Shown piece by piece: positions 42,842 through 51,412 of a stretch of DNA of 64,000 bases. Each line of letters begins with the position of its first letter. The stretch's first letter is position 1. The stretch is from the NCBI RefSeq assembly GCF_008123425.1, contig NZ_VSSS01000042.1, positions 63,360-127,359 on the forward strand, given 5' to 3'. Source of the DNA: Bradyrhizobium rifense (GTDB lineage Bacteria > Pseudomonadota > Alphaproteobacteria > Rhizobiales > Xanthobacteraceae). Both the position numbers and the translations under genes were made by a program. Below the pieces are notes generated by a model. It had not been told where the DNA came from, did not search any database, and worked only from the letters and a program-made list of their open reading frames with translations.

Positions 42842-43855
42842 ATGACTGTGCTAGTCACCGGCGGCGCCGGCTATATCGGAAGTCACACGGTCCTGGCGCT
42901 GGCGGAAGCCGGCGAGGACGTCGTCGTGATCGACGATCTCTCCACCGGTTTCTCAGCCTACTTGCCGGAAGGCGTGCCGCTGTTCATCGGCGACGCCGGC
43001 GACGAGAATCTGCTCGAGGGCGTGATCGCCCAGCACAACATCGAGAGCATCATCCATTTCGCAGGCTCCGTGGTCGTACCGGAGTCGATGCGCGATCCGC
43101 TCGGCTACTACCGCAACAATTTCATGACCGCGCGCAATTTGCTCAACGTCGCGGTGAAGCGCGGCATCAGCCGCTTCATCTTCTCCTCGACCGCCGCCGT
43201 CTACGGCAATCCGGACCAGGTGCCGGTGCCCGAGCACGCGCCGACGAGGCCGCTGTCGCCCTACGGCTCGTCGAAGCTGATGACCGAGATCATGCTGCAC
43301 GACGTCGCCGCCGCCTACGGCATGCAGTACGTGACCTTGCGCTATTTCAACGTCGCCGGCGCCGACCCGCAAGCCCGCATCGGGCTTGCCACTGTTGGTG
43401 CCACGCATCTGCTCAAGATCGCGGTGGAAGCCGCGACCGGCCAGCGCGCCAAGATCGACGTGTTCGGCACCGACTATCCGACCCAGGACGGCAGCTGCAT
43501 TCGCGACTTCATCCACGTGACGGATCTTTCGCAGGCGCATCGCTCGGCGCTGGCTTACCTGCGCAACGGCGGCGCCTCGACCACGCTGAACTGCGGCTAC
43601 GGCCGCGGCTATTCGGTGCTCGAAACCATCGACGCCGTGCGCCGGGTGTCGGGCCGCAGCTTTGCCGTGCAATACGCCCCGCGCCGGCCCGGCGACATCA
43701 TGACCATGGTCGCCGACACCAGCCGCATCCGCGGCCTGCTCGACTGGAAGCCGCAATACGACGACCTCGAGACCATCGCGGCGCACGCGCTGGCCTGGGA
43801 GGACAAGCTGTTCCGCGAACGCCACGGCGAGCTCCGCCACGCCGTCTCGGCCTAG
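42842..43855 (+). CDS. galE: UDP-glucose 4-epimerase
   Basis: GalE interconverts UDP-glucose and UDP-galactose, supplying galactose for surface polysaccharide. The 337-residue protein has VLVTGGAGYIGSHTVLALAE, FSSTAAVYGNPD, the catalytic YGSSKLMTE, LRYFNVAGADP and DFIHVTDLSQAH, with full length. It is divergent from the LpcC-like gene and precedes the ABC exporter gene by ~120 bases. UDP-GlcNAc epimerase activity is possible but not shown by the sequence. Confidence 0.92.
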   Translation: MTVLVTGGAGYIGSHTVLALAEAGEDVVVIDDLSTGFSAYLPEGVPLFIGDAGDENLLEGVIAQHNIESIIHFAGSVVVPESMRDPLGYYRNNFMTARNLLNVAVKRGISRFIFSSTAAVYGNPDQVPVPEHAPTRPLSPYGSSKLMTEIMLHDVAAAYGMQYVTLRYFNVAGADPQARIGLATVGATHLLKIAVEAATGQRAKIDVFGTDYPTQDGSCIRDFIHVTDLSQAHRSALAYLRNGGASTTLNCGYGRGYSVLETIDAVRRVSGRSFAVQYAPRRPGDIMTMVADTSRIRGLLDWKPQYDDLETIAAHALAWEDKLFRERHGELRHAVSA

Positions 43856-43870
43856 ATTCCCTCCAGGCGC

Positions 43871-43909
43871 AAGCCCTTAATTGGGCTTGAAAAGCCCCGC
43901 TTTAGCGGG
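43871..43909. terminator. Weak hairpins after galE
   Basis: AAGCCCTTAATTGGGCTT is a palindrome, and CCCGC-TTTA-GCGGG follows. Neither has a T-run. They may attenuate transcription between galE and the exporter gene. Confidence 0.35.
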
Positions 43910-43974
43910 CACAGAGGCCATTCGATCCCTGACGCGCGGGCAGGCTTTTCGCCTTGGCCGTCAATGGACTACGG

Positions 43975-45777
43975 ATGGCCCAGTTTCCAAAGAAAATCAC
44001 CGACGATCCCTATGAGGCGATGGTCCTCATCCGCCGCCTGGTCGCGGAACAGGGGATCATCTACTGGCGGCGCTACCTCGTCGCCTTTGCGCTGATGGCG
44101 GTGGCCGCCGGCGCCACCGCAGGCGCGACCTACGTGCTCGGCCAGGTCATCAACCAGGCCTATGTCGACAAGAACATCCCGGGCATCGCGATGTTCTCGG
44201 GCATCACGGTGATCCTGCTCTTCATCAAGGGCGTGGCGACCTACGGCCACATGGTGATCCTGACCAAGATCAGCAACGCCATCCTCGCCACCAACCAGCG
44301 CCAGCTGTTCGCCAAGCTGATGCGTGAGAGCGTCGGCTTCTTCTCGGAGCGGCATTCGTCCGAATTTCTGGCGCGGCTGACGGCCGGCGCCAAGTCGATC
44401 ACCGACGTGCTCAACATGCTGGTCAACGCCATCGGGCGCGACTTGCTGATGCTGCTCGCCATGATCGGCGTGATGGTGTGGCAGGATCCGCTGATGTCGC
44501 TGATCGGCCTCATCGCGGTGCCACCGGCGATGCTGGTGCTGCGCAAGCTGGTCAAGCGCATCAAGGGCCTCGCCTACAACCAGTTCACCGGCACCGCCGA
44601 CATCCTGGAGACGATGCAGGAATCGCTGCAGGGCATCCGCACGGTGAAGGCGTTCACGCTCGAAGACACCATGCAGAGCCGCATCGACGAGAACATCGCG
44701 ATCGTCGAGCGCAACGCCAACAAGATGGCCCGCGTCGCCAACCGCTCCAACCCGCTGATGGAAATGCTCGGCGGCTTCGCGGTCGCCGGCTGCCTGCTCT
44801 ATGGCGGCTACAGCGTGGTCGCGCTCAACGCCACGCCCGGCGCGTTCTTCTCGTTCATGACCGCGTTCCTGATGGCGACCGAGCCAGCCAAGCGGCTGGC
44901 GCGGCTCAACATCGACCTCAACAGCCAGCTCGTCGGCGCGCGCATGCTGCTCGAAGTCGTCGACAGCCCGGCCAGCGAACATTCCGACGACGACAAGCCG
45001 GCGCTCAAACTCTCCGATGCACGGATCGAGCTGCGCGACGTCAGCTTCTCCTACCGCGCCAACGAGACCGTGCTCAACCGCATGAGTTTTGTCGCCGAAC
45101 CCGGCAAGGTCACCGCGCTGGTCGGCCCCTCCGGCGGCGGCAAGTCGACCGTGCTGGCGCTGCTGTTGCGCTTCTACGAGGTGACGCAAGGCCACATCGT
45201 GATCGACGGCCAGTCGATCGGCGCGGTGTCGCGCAAATCGCTCCGCGCCCAGACCGCCTATGTCGGCCAGGACGTCTATCTGTTCCGCGACACCATCCGC
45301 AACAACATCGCCTTCGGCAAACCGGGCGCGAGCGAGAACGAGATCATCGACGCCGCGAAAGCGGCCTGCGCGCATGATTTCATCATGAGCTTCCCACTCG
45401 GCTACGACACGCCGGTCGGCGAGCACGGCACGCAAGTGTCGGGCGGCCAGCGCCAGCGCATCGCGGTGGCGCGGGCGCTGCTCAAGGACGCGCCGATCAT
45501 CCTGCTGGACGAAGCCACCGCCGCGCTCGATTCCGAGTCCGAGCGGCAGGTGCAGGAGGCGATCGAGCATCTCTGCCAGAACCGCACCACCATCGTGATC
45601 GCGCACCGCCTGCACACCATCATGCATGCAGATAGCATCCTGGTGGTCGAGGGCGGCGAAATCGTCGAGCAGGGCCGGCATGACGAGCTGCTTCGCCGCT
45701 CGGGCCGCTACGCCTCGTTCTTCCGACTGCAGCACTACGACGCCGGCGCTCTGGCGCCGATCAGCGCCACCGCATAG
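43975..45777 (+). CDS. ABC exporter, fused permease and ATPase (MsbA-like)
   Basis: A 600-residue half-transporter: six membrane helices (about 37-320) and an ATPase domain with Walker A VGPSGGGKSTVLALL, Q-loop YVGQDVYLF, signature VSGGQRQRIAVARALL and Walker B IILLDEATAALD. It probably works as a homodimer and flips lipid A-core, a lipid-linked oligosaccharide or another lipid; MsbA is the likeliest relative given the lipopolysaccharide setting. The ATG at 43975 is preferred to the TTG at 43954. Substrate is inference. Confidence 0.85.
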   Translation: MAQFPKKITDDPYEAMVLIRRLVAEQGIIYWRRYLVAFALMAVAAGATAGATYVLGQVINQAYVDKNIPGIAMFSGITVILLFIKGVATYGHMVILTKISNAILATNQRQLFAKLMRESVGFFSERHSSEFLARLTAGAKSITDVLNMLVNAIGRDLLMLLAMIGVMVWQDPLMSLIGLIAVPPAMLVLRKLVKRIKGLAYNQFTGTADILETMQESLQGIRTVKAFTLEDTMQSRIDENIAIVERNANKMARVANRSNPLMEMLGGFAVAGCLLYGGYSVVALNATPGAFFSFMTAFLMATEPAKRLARLNIDLNSQLVGARMLLEVVDSPASEHSDDDKPALKLSDARIELRDVSFSYRANETVLNRMSFVAEPGKVTALVGPSGGGKSTVLALLLRFYEVTQGHIVIDGQSIGAVSRKSLRAQTAYVGQDVYLFRDTIRNNIAFGKPGASENEIIDAAKAACAHDFIMSFPLGYDTPVGEHGTQVSGGQRQRIAVARALLKDAPIILLDEATAALDSESERQVQEAIEHLCQNRTTIVIAHRLHTIMHADSILVVEGGEIVEQGRHDELLRRSGRYASFFRLQHYDAGALAPISATA

Positions 45778-45812
45778 AGTTCGTTCCACCCCAAGAGCAG
45801 CGAGATCGCTTC

Positions 45813-46514
45813 ATGAACGCCGCCTCCTACGTCATCCCGCTTCCCCCCCAGGCTTCGCTTCCCGTCGTCGGCGAGGCCGGCCGTTATCCGGTGCGCCGCA
45901 TCTGGTGCGTCGGCCGCAACTATCTCGAGCACATCCGCGAGATGGGCAATGACGAGCGCGCGCCGCCGTTCTTCTTCGCCAAGCATGCCGACATGCTGGT
46001 GCCCGATGGCGCCACCATTCCCTATCCGCCGCTGACCAAGGATCTGCATCATGAGGTCGAGCTGATCGTCGCGCTGAAGAGCGGCGGCCTCAACATCCCC
46101 GCCGAGAAGGCGCTCGACCACGTCTACGGCTACGCCGTTGGCATCGACCTCACCCGCCGCGACCTCCAGATCGCCTCGCGCAAGAAGGAGCGTCCGTGGG
46201 AGATCGGCAAGTCGTTCGACGGCTCCGCGCCGGCTTCCGCCGTGCAGCCGGCCTCGAAGATCGGCCACCCCTCCAAGGGCAAGATCTGGCTGACGGTCAA
46301 CGGCAAGGAAGCGCAGACGGGCGACCTCGAGCAGATGATCTGGAACGTGCCGGAGACGATCTGGCAGCTGTCCCAGCAGGTGAAGCTCGCCGCCGGCGAC
46401 ATCATCATGACGGGCACGCCGGCCGGCGTGTCGCAGCTCCAGCCCGGCGACAAGCTCGAATGCGGCGTCGACGGCGTCGGCACGCTGAAGGTGTCGATCG
46501 GCCAGCCGGAATAG
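45813..46514 (+). CDS. Fumarylacetoacetate hydrolase family enzyme
   Basis: A 233-residue metal-dependent C-C hydrolase/isomerase of the FAH family: IWCVGRNYLEHIREMG, PFFFAKHADMLVPDG, DLHHEVELIVALKSGG with the metal Glu residues, GYAVGIDLTRRDLQ, GKSFDGSAP and MTGTPAGVSQLQPGD. The size and blocks fit the fumarylpyruvate hydrolase (NagK-like) and acylpyruvase branch of aromatic breakdown. No gentisate or other ring-cleavage gene is nearby, so the substrate is open. A strong terminator follows directly. Confidence 0.86.
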   Translation: MNAASYVIPLPPQASLPVVGEAGRYPVRRIWCVGRNYLEHIREMGNDERAPPFFFAKHADMLVPDGATIPYPPLTKDLHHEVELIVALKSGGLNIPAEKALDHVYGYAVGIDLTRRDLQIASRKKERPWEIGKSFDGSAPASAVQPASKIGHPSKGKIWLTVNGKEAQTGDLEQMIWNVPETIWQLSQQVKLAAGDIIMTGTPAGVSQLQPGDKLECGVDGVGTLKVSIGQPE

Positions 46515-46531
46515 GCCGCACAACGCCTCGC

Positions 46532-46570
46532 AATCAAAAGGCCCCGGACATCGTCCGGGGCCTTTTGATT
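46532..46570. terminator. Strong bidirectional terminator, 18-bp stem
   Basis: The arms 46532-46549 and 46553-46570 are fully complementary (AATCAAAAGGCCCCGGAC and its complement) around loop ATC. It lies between the FAH family gene and the convergent SnoaL-like gene and has A- and T-runs on each side. Confidence 0.9.
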
Positions 46571-46580
46571 TCCGATCACT

Positions 46581-47051
46581 CTACCAGGCCTTCACCGGCC
46601 GATTGGCGTGGCTCGCCTGGGGCACACCGCGATTGAGCGACATGTGCGAATGCACGCACAGCCAGCCATCGCCATCCCTCGAAAAGATCATCGTTGCCCG
46701 GCCCGGCCGCGGAAATGCGCTGCCATCGGGATGATAGCCCGTGCTGGTCCAGGGCGCGATCACCGTCGCCATGGTGCCGTCGGGGGATGCCAGGACCGAG
46801 GTCTGCTCGAGCGCGAACCGAAAATCGGTCGTCTTCGGCCAGACGTTGTTCCATTGGGACGAGACCCACTGATCGAGGCCCGGGATGACATCGTTATGCG
46901 TCCCGAAGGCCAGCACATCGGGATGGAAGAGTGGGCGCGCCGAGGCGTAGTCGACCTCGCGGACGTAGCCTGAGAAGGTATCCAGCCACTCGCGGAAGAA
47001 TTGCACGGTCTCGGTGTTCGCAAGTGGCAACGGGGCCATTGCCTGCTCCAT
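46581..47051 (-). CDS. NTF2/SnoaL-like fold protein
   Basis: A 156-residue alpha/beta cone-fold protein: ETVQFFREWLDTFSGYVREVDYASARPLFHPDVLAFGTH at the start and RATMIFSRDGDGWLCVHSHMSLN at the end are typical of SnoaL/DUF4440 proteins, which act as isomerases, hydrolases or binding proteins. No catalytic pair is certain. No signal peptide is seen, so it is cytosolic. A second in-frame ATG at 47039 is equally possible. It is divergent from mosB across ~120 bases and may be unrelated to molybdenum. Confidence 0.8.
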   Translation of the reverse strand: MEQAMAPLPLANTETVQFFREWLDTFSGYVREVDYASARPLFHPDVLAFGTHNDVIPGLDQWVSSQWNNVWPKTTDFRFALEQTSVLASPDGTMATVIAPWTSTGYHPDGSAFPRPGRATMIFSRDGDGWLCVHSHMSLNRGVPQASHANRPVKAW

Positions 47052-47172
47052 GTTTGGCCGCTAAATCGCGGCAGCCTTGTTGCCATGGACGGAACTGTGC
47101 AGCAAGATTCGCGGGGTGAGGACCGGAGGGTCCGCCGCGGAGCCTGCAGCGGAAAACGAGAGGACGTCTCGG

Positions 47173-47985
47173 ATGTCGAACACGATCACGGAGCTCGAGG
47201 GGCTGCTGATGCAGCGCTCGCTCACCGACCCACAGCTTGTCGCGGCAGCGGAGAAAGCTTCGGACTTCCGCATCCTGCCGGATGCGACCGTCATCAAGAT
47301 CGGCGGCCAGAGCATGATCGATCGCGGACGCGCCGCGGTCTATCCGATCGTCGAGGAGATCGTCGCGGCCCGTAAAAACCACAAGCTCCTGATCGGAACC
47401 GGCGCCGGCACCCGCGCGCGGCATCTCTATTCGATCGCCGCAGGCCTTCGCCTGCCGGCCGGCGTGCTGTCGCAGCTCGGCGCTTCCGTGGCCGACCAGA
47501 ACGCCGCGATGCTTGGACAGCTTCTGGCCAAGCACGGGATCTCCGCCGTCAGCAGCGCCGGGCTCTCATCCGTGCCGCTGTTTCTCGCCGAAGTGAACGC
47601 CGTCATCTTCGCGGGCATGCCGCCCTATAGCCTGTGGATGCGGCCCGCGGCGGAAGGCGTGATCCCGCCCTACCGCACCGATGCCGGATGCTTCCTCGTC
47701 GCCGAGCAGTTCGGCTGCAAGGCGATGATCTATGTGAAGGACGAGAACGGCCTTTACACCGCGAACCCGAAAACGTCGAAGAACGCGACCTTCATTCCGA
47801 AAATCTCGGTGGCGGAGATGAAGGCCAAGGGTCTGCAGGACTCGATCCTGGAATTCCCGGTGCTCGATCTCCTCGCCGCGGCGCGCCACGTCCGCCAGGT
47901 GCAGGTTGTGAACGGCCTCGTCCCCGGCAATCTCACCCGCGCGCTCGCGGGCGAGCATGTCGGCACCATCATCACCGCGAACTGA
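47173..47985 (+). CDS. mosB: Molybdenum storage protein beta subunit
   Basis: A 270-residue amino-acid-kinase-fold protein closely resembling the beta subunit of the Azotobacter molybdenum storage protein, which stores polynuclear molybdate or tungstate clusters in an (alpha-beta)3 cage using ATP. I recall the shared blocks ELLMQRSLTDPQL-like start, DATVIKIGGQSMIDRGRAAVYP, GTGAGTRARHLYSIAAGL, MPPYSLWMRPAAEGVIPPYRTDAGCF and EFPVLDLL. The ATG at 47173 follows GAGAGGAC; an earlier start at 47077 lacks homology. It precedes mosA by 14 bases, so one transcript is expected. Storage would supply nitrogenase or other molybdoenzymes. Confidence 0.9.
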   Translation: MSNTITELEGLLMQRSLTDPQLVAAAEKASDFRILPDATVIKIGGQSMIDRGRAAVYPIVEEIVAARKNHKLLIGTGAGTRARHLYSIAAGLRLPAGVLSQLGASVADQNAAMLGQLLAKHGISAVSSAGLSSVPLFLAEVNAVIFAGMPPYSLWMRPAAEGVIPPYRTDAGCFLVAEQFGCKAMIYVKDENGLYTANPKTSKNATFIPKISVAEMKAKGLQDSILEFPVLDLLAAARHVRQVQVVNGLVPGNLTRALAGEHVGTIITAN

Positions 47986-47999
47986 GGGGCAGGACCGTC

Positions 48000-48827
48000 A
48001 TGGCTGACACCAACCAGATCAAGCACGTCGCCTCGCCGCTCGCACGCCAGACCCTTCTGGACAGCGACCTCACTCGCCCCGTCGCCGGCAACCGCCCGAT
48101 CAAGCTGCTGCCCTGGCTGCAGGTCATCAAGATCGGCGGCCGCATCATGGACCGGGGCCATGAGGCGATCCTGCCGCTCGTCGGCGAGCTGCGCGCGCTC
48201 CTGCCCGAGCATCGCCTGCTCATCCTGACCGGCGCCGGCATCCGCGCCCGCCATCTCTACAGCGTCGGTCTCGACCTCGGCCTGCCGGCCGGCTCGCTCG
48301 CGCCGCTCGCTGCCAGCGAGGCCGGCCAGAACGGCCACATCCTGGCGAGCCTGCTCGCGCCCGAGGGCGTCTCGTATGTCGAGCACGGCACCATCGCGAG
48401 CCAGCTCGCAATCCACCTCCAGGCGGCGCGCGCGGTCGTCGGCAGCGCCTTCCCGCCCTACCACCATCACGAGTTCCCGACTGCGCGCATCCCGCTGCAT
48501 CGCGCCGACACCGGCGCCTTCCTGCTCGCCGACGCGCTCGGGGCCGCAGGCCTCACGATCGTGGAGGACGTCGACGGCGTCTACACCACCGATCCCAATG
48601 GCGCCGATGGCAAGAAGGCCGAGCTCTTGAAGGAGACCAGCTTCGCCGAGCTTGCGAAGCTGAAGGGCACGCTGCCGTTCGATCCTGCGCTGCTCGAGGT
48701 GATGGCCAACGCACGCCACATCGCGCGCGTGCAAGTGGTCAACGGCCTCGTGCCGGGCCGGATCAGCGCGGCACTGCGCGGGCAGCATGTGGGGTCGATC
48801 ATCAACACCGGTGCCAAGCCGGTGTGA
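48000..48827 (+). CDS. mosA: Molybdenum storage protein alpha subunit
   Basis: The 275-residue partner of MosB. It matches the Azotobacter alpha subunit closely: IKHVASPLARQTLLDSDLTR, NRPIKLLPWLQVIKIGGRIMDRG, ILTGAGIRARHLYSVGLDLGLPAGSLAPLAASEAGQNGHIL, SAFPPYHHHEFPTARIP with the His-rich cluster that binds metal oxide, and VQVVNGLVPGR. The two subunits share the kinase fold and form the cage together. The ATG at 48000 follows AGGACC. It has its own strong terminator. Other Bradyrhizobium-type genomes may carry the pair; it is not in every diazotroph. Confidence 0.9.
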   Translation: MADTNQIKHVASPLARQTLLDSDLTRPVAGNRPIKLLPWLQVIKIGGRIMDRGHEAILPLVGELRALLPEHRLLILTGAGIRARHLYSVGLDLGLPAGSLAPLAASEAGQNGHILASLLAPEGVSYVEHGTIASQLAIHLQAARAVVGSAFPPYHHHEFPTARIPLHRADTGAFLLADALGAAGLTIVEDVDGVYTTDPNGADGKKAELLKETSFAELAKLKGTLPFDPALLEVMANARHIARVQVVNGLVPGRISAALRGQHVGSIINTGAKPV

Positions 48828-48835
48828 GACAAAAC

Positions 48836-48863
48836 AAAACCCCGGAGCATGCTCCGGGGTTTT
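48836..48863. terminator. Terminator after mosA
   Basis: AAAACCCCGGAGCA and TGCTCCGGGGTTTT form a continuous 14-bp palindrome with A- and T-runs at the ends, 8 bases past the mosA stop codon. Confidence 0.85.
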
Positions 48864-48864
48864 T

Positions 48865-48900
48865 CGTAGGGCGGATTACGCTGCGCTAATCCGCCCTACG
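48865..48900. repeat. REP-like element, 14-bp arms
   Basis: CGTAGGGCGGATTA and its complement enclose CGCTGCGC. I recall this element as repeated in Bradyrhizobium. It lies just before the convergent end of the lpxO-like gene. Confidence 0.7.
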
Positions 48901-48908
48901 CATTCGCC

Positions 48909-49838
48909 TTACTTCAACGCCGAAAACACGATGAGGCCCAGGACCAGCGCCGTGAGCGAATATTTCAGCGTGTAGTAGACGTTGCGGTTCCACGCCTTGA
49001 CCTTGCGGCTGCCGAGATGGATCTCGTAGAGCTTGCCGAACACCTTGTTGAGCACGCCGACGCTCTCGCCGTCGACGTTCTGAGTTGCCGACGCCTTGAC
49101 GATGTGATGGCTGACCCAGCGGTTGATCGCGGTCATGAAGCCGTACTTCATCGGACGCTCGACGTCGCAGAACAGGATGATGCGGTTGACGTCGGTCGCA
49201 TTCTCCGCGCTGTGAATGAAAGTTTCGTCGAACATGAAGGCCTCGCCGTCACGCCAGACGCATTCGACCCCGTCGACCAGGATGCGGCACTTGTTCGAGT
49301 TCGGCGTGACCAGGCCGAGGTGATAGCGCAGCGATCCGGCAAAGGGATCGCGGTGAGCGCCGAGCTTGCCGCCCGGCGGCAGCATCGCGAACATCGCGCC
49401 ATGCACGCTCGGGATCGACTTGAGCAGCTCCACCGTCTTCGGGCACAGCGTGTTCGCCGAGGGCAGGAAGTCGTCGTACCATTTCAGGTAAAAGCGTTTC
49501 CAGCCGCTCTTGAAGAACGAATAGAAACCCCAATCGTTGTTCTTCGCTGCCGCGCGGATAAAACCTTCATCGAACAGGCGGACGGCCTCGTCGCGGATGG
49601 TCTCCCAGTTCTCGCTGAGCGGCTTCAGCTCCGGAAACTGCTCGACGGAGATGACGGGCTTGTTCGGCACCGCCGAGCCCGCATACATCAGCACATTGTA
49701 GGGTGCGAGATAGGTCGAGTGATCGCCGAGCTGGCGCGCGAAGCGCAGCCGCTGCTTGCCGCGGAAGTGAACGTAAATCGTCGAAGCCGCAAGCACATAC
49801 AAAATGACGAGTTGCGGTGCAAAAAGCTGCTTTAGCAT
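48909..49838 (-). CDS. lpxO: LpxO-like lipid A 2-hydroxylase
   Basis: From the ATG at 49838 the protein is 309 residues with an N-terminal membrane helix (about 8-24), then FRGKQRLRFARQLGDHSTYLAPYNV, GWKRFYLKWYDDFLPSA, SIPSVHGAMFAMLPPGGKLGAHRDPFAGSLRYHLGL and DGEAFMFDETFIHSAEN. The Fe(II) ligands are His162 and Asp164 of AHRDP and His209 of FIHSAEN. This is the Asp/Asn beta-hydroxylase family as used by LpxO, which adds a 2-hydroxyl to a lipid A acyl chain with 2-oxoglutarate and O2. It ends in another hydrophobic helix (about 285-305). The lipid A role is strong inference from similarity. Confidence 0.86.
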   Translation of the reverse strand: MLKQLFAPQLVILYVLAASTIYVHFRGKQRLRFARQLGDHSTYLAPYNVLMYAGSAVPNKPVISVEQFPELKPLSENWETIRDEAVRLFDEGFIRAAAKNNDWGFYSFFKSGWKRFYLKWYDDFLPSANTLCPKTVELLKSIPSVHGAMFAMLPPGGKLGAHRDPFAGSLRYHLGLVTPNSNKCRILVDGVECVWRDGEAFMFDETFIHSAENATDVNRIILFCDVERPMKYGFMTAINRWVSHHIVKASATQNVDGESVGVLNKVFGKLYEIHLGSRKVKAWNRNVYYTLKYSLTALVLGLIVFSALK

Positions 49839-49982
49839 TTCCCCAAATCCCGAGTGACCCAGCCGGGGACGTGATCTAACGCGACCCAGCCCGAGCGGCA
49901 AGATATTCACCGCTGGGTTGCGGTCACTCTGGGGAGAACACCCGACGACAGATCGGGCCGAAACGGAGCAAAACGAGCCGGA

Positions 49983-50138
49983 TCAGGCCCGCGACAGCGC
50001 CTGAAGACCCTTGAAGGTCAGGCGCTTAGGGTCGGTGACGCCGGCGAGATAGAGCCGGCGAATAAAAGCGATGACGGCGTCGCGGTCGCAATCGGTCAGC
50101 GCGACGACAGCGTCGACCGCGATCTTCTGGGCTTCCAT
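49983..50138 (-). CDS. Small hypothetical protein, 51 residues
   Basis: A frame of 51 residues starting MEAQKIAVDAVVALTDCDRD and ending GLQALSRA. It starts 9 bases after GAGG, and third positions are strongly GC-rich like those of real genes in this window. No family is recognised. It is charged, helical and without a membrane segment. It lies alone between the lpxO-like and LysR genes. Confidence 0.5.
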   Translation of the reverse strand: MEAQKIAVDAVVALTDCDRDAVIAFIRRLYLAGVTDPKRLTFKGLQALSRA

Positions 50139-50285
50139 TGGGCAAACCTCGGCCTTGCGAGTAACCCCGGCCGAGACAGGCTAGGACTCATCCGTTAATC
50201 CGGCGTTAACCGTCCAGAACCATCGCTGATTCATCCCGCGGGCCGTATACGCAAAACAACGCATTGGCAGCCGCGACGCGGCACC

Positions 50286-51209
50286 TCAGCGAGCGCCAAT
50301 GCTCTTCTTGAGCTGTGCAAAGTGCTTCTTCAGTCGGGGCACGGCAAAATCGGTGAAGGCACGCACCTTCGGCACCGAGAGCCGGCCCTGCGGAGAGATC
50401 AGGTTGGCCGGCATCTCCGGATCCTCGTCGCTGGCAAGCAAGACCTCGAGTTCGCCGCGCGCGACCTGCTCGGCAACTTGATAGGAATACATCCGCGCGA
50501 TGCCGCGCCCGGCCACCGCGGAGGCGACCGCCGCATAGGTGCTGTTGACCATCAGGCGCGGCGTGAACTGGACCGTGCGCGGCACCGTTGAGTTCTTCGA
50601 CGGCGCAAACGTCCATGAATTCGGCAGATGCGCCATCGCCACGATCTGGTGTTTGGCGAGGTCGCCGGGCTCCGCGATGCGCGGATGCTGCTTCAGATAG
50701 CGTGGCGCCGCGACCACGACCCGTCGGACCTCGCCGAGACGCATCGCCACCATCGCCGAATCCGCAAGCGGGCCGATGCGCAGCGCGATATCGAACCCCT
50801 CCTCGATCAGATTGACCGCACGGTCGAACAGCAGCAGCTTGGCCGAAACGGTCGGATAGACGTCCAGAAACGCATCCAGGATCGGACGCAGCACCATCTC
50901 GCCTGACACCACGGGAGCCGTGATCGTCAGCAAGCCACGTGGCGCCGCGCGCGGGCCGGCTGCAATGGCGTCGGCCTCTTCGAGCTCGGTCAGCACGCGC
51001 CGGCAGATCGCGACATAGCGCTCGCCCTCCTCGCTCAGCTTGATCGACCGCGTGGTCCGGTGCAGCAGCTCGGCGCCGACCTGCCCCTCCAGGAAGGCGA
51101 TGGCGCGGCTCACCGCCGCCGGCGAGCGACCGAGCTTGCGGCCTGCGGCCGCCAGGCTGCCCTCGTCCACCGCAAGGACGAACACCTTCATCGCGTCCAG
51201 ACGATCCAT
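50286..51209 (-). CDS. LysR family transcriptional regulator
   Basis: From the ATG at 51209 the protein is 307 residues. The N-terminal helix-turn-helix reads MKVFVLAVDEGSLAAAGRKLGRSPAAVSRAIAFLEGQVGAELLHRTTRSIKLSEEG, a CrgA/AaeR-type LysR domain, followed by the effector domain. It is divergent from the SDR-MFS pair, with ~200 bases between, so it most likely controls those two genes. The inducer is unknown. Upstream codons to 51365 have no LysR similarity. Confidence 0.9.
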   Translation of the reverse strand: MDRLDAMKVFVLAVDEGSLAAAGRKLGRSPAAVSRAIAFLEGQVGAELLHRTTRSIKLSEEGERYVAICRRVLTELEEADAIAAGPRAAPRGLLTITAPVVSGEMVLRPILDAFLDVYPTVSAKLLLFDRAVNLIEEGFDIALRIGPLADSAMVAMRLGEVRRVVVAAPRYLKQHPRIAEPGDLAKHQIVAMAHLPNSWTFAPSKNSTVPRTVQFTPRLMVNSTYAAVASAVAGRGIARMYSYQVAEQVARGELEVLLASDEDPEMPANLISPQGRLSVPKVRAFTDFAVPRLKKHFAQLKKSIGAR

Positions 51210-51412
51210 GCGTTCCCGCCACCCCCAAGATTCCTCTGGCAAATTAAGCCGTTGCCCCAACCGCGACAACTGCGGCAAGGCGCCGGTCCGGCATTCATAC
51301 GCGCCGCGAAAGAGTGTCTGCCGGACAGCGCGTATTCGCAGCCGGGACGCCGCGGCGTACCTCAAAGCCCAGGCCAGCCAGTGCTGGCACGGATCAACAC
51401 CAGGAGCCCGTC

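Noticed and set aside
43969..45789. 606-codon frame antisense to the ABC exporter
   Set aside because: The plus-strand frame has all ABC motifs; the antisense frame has none.
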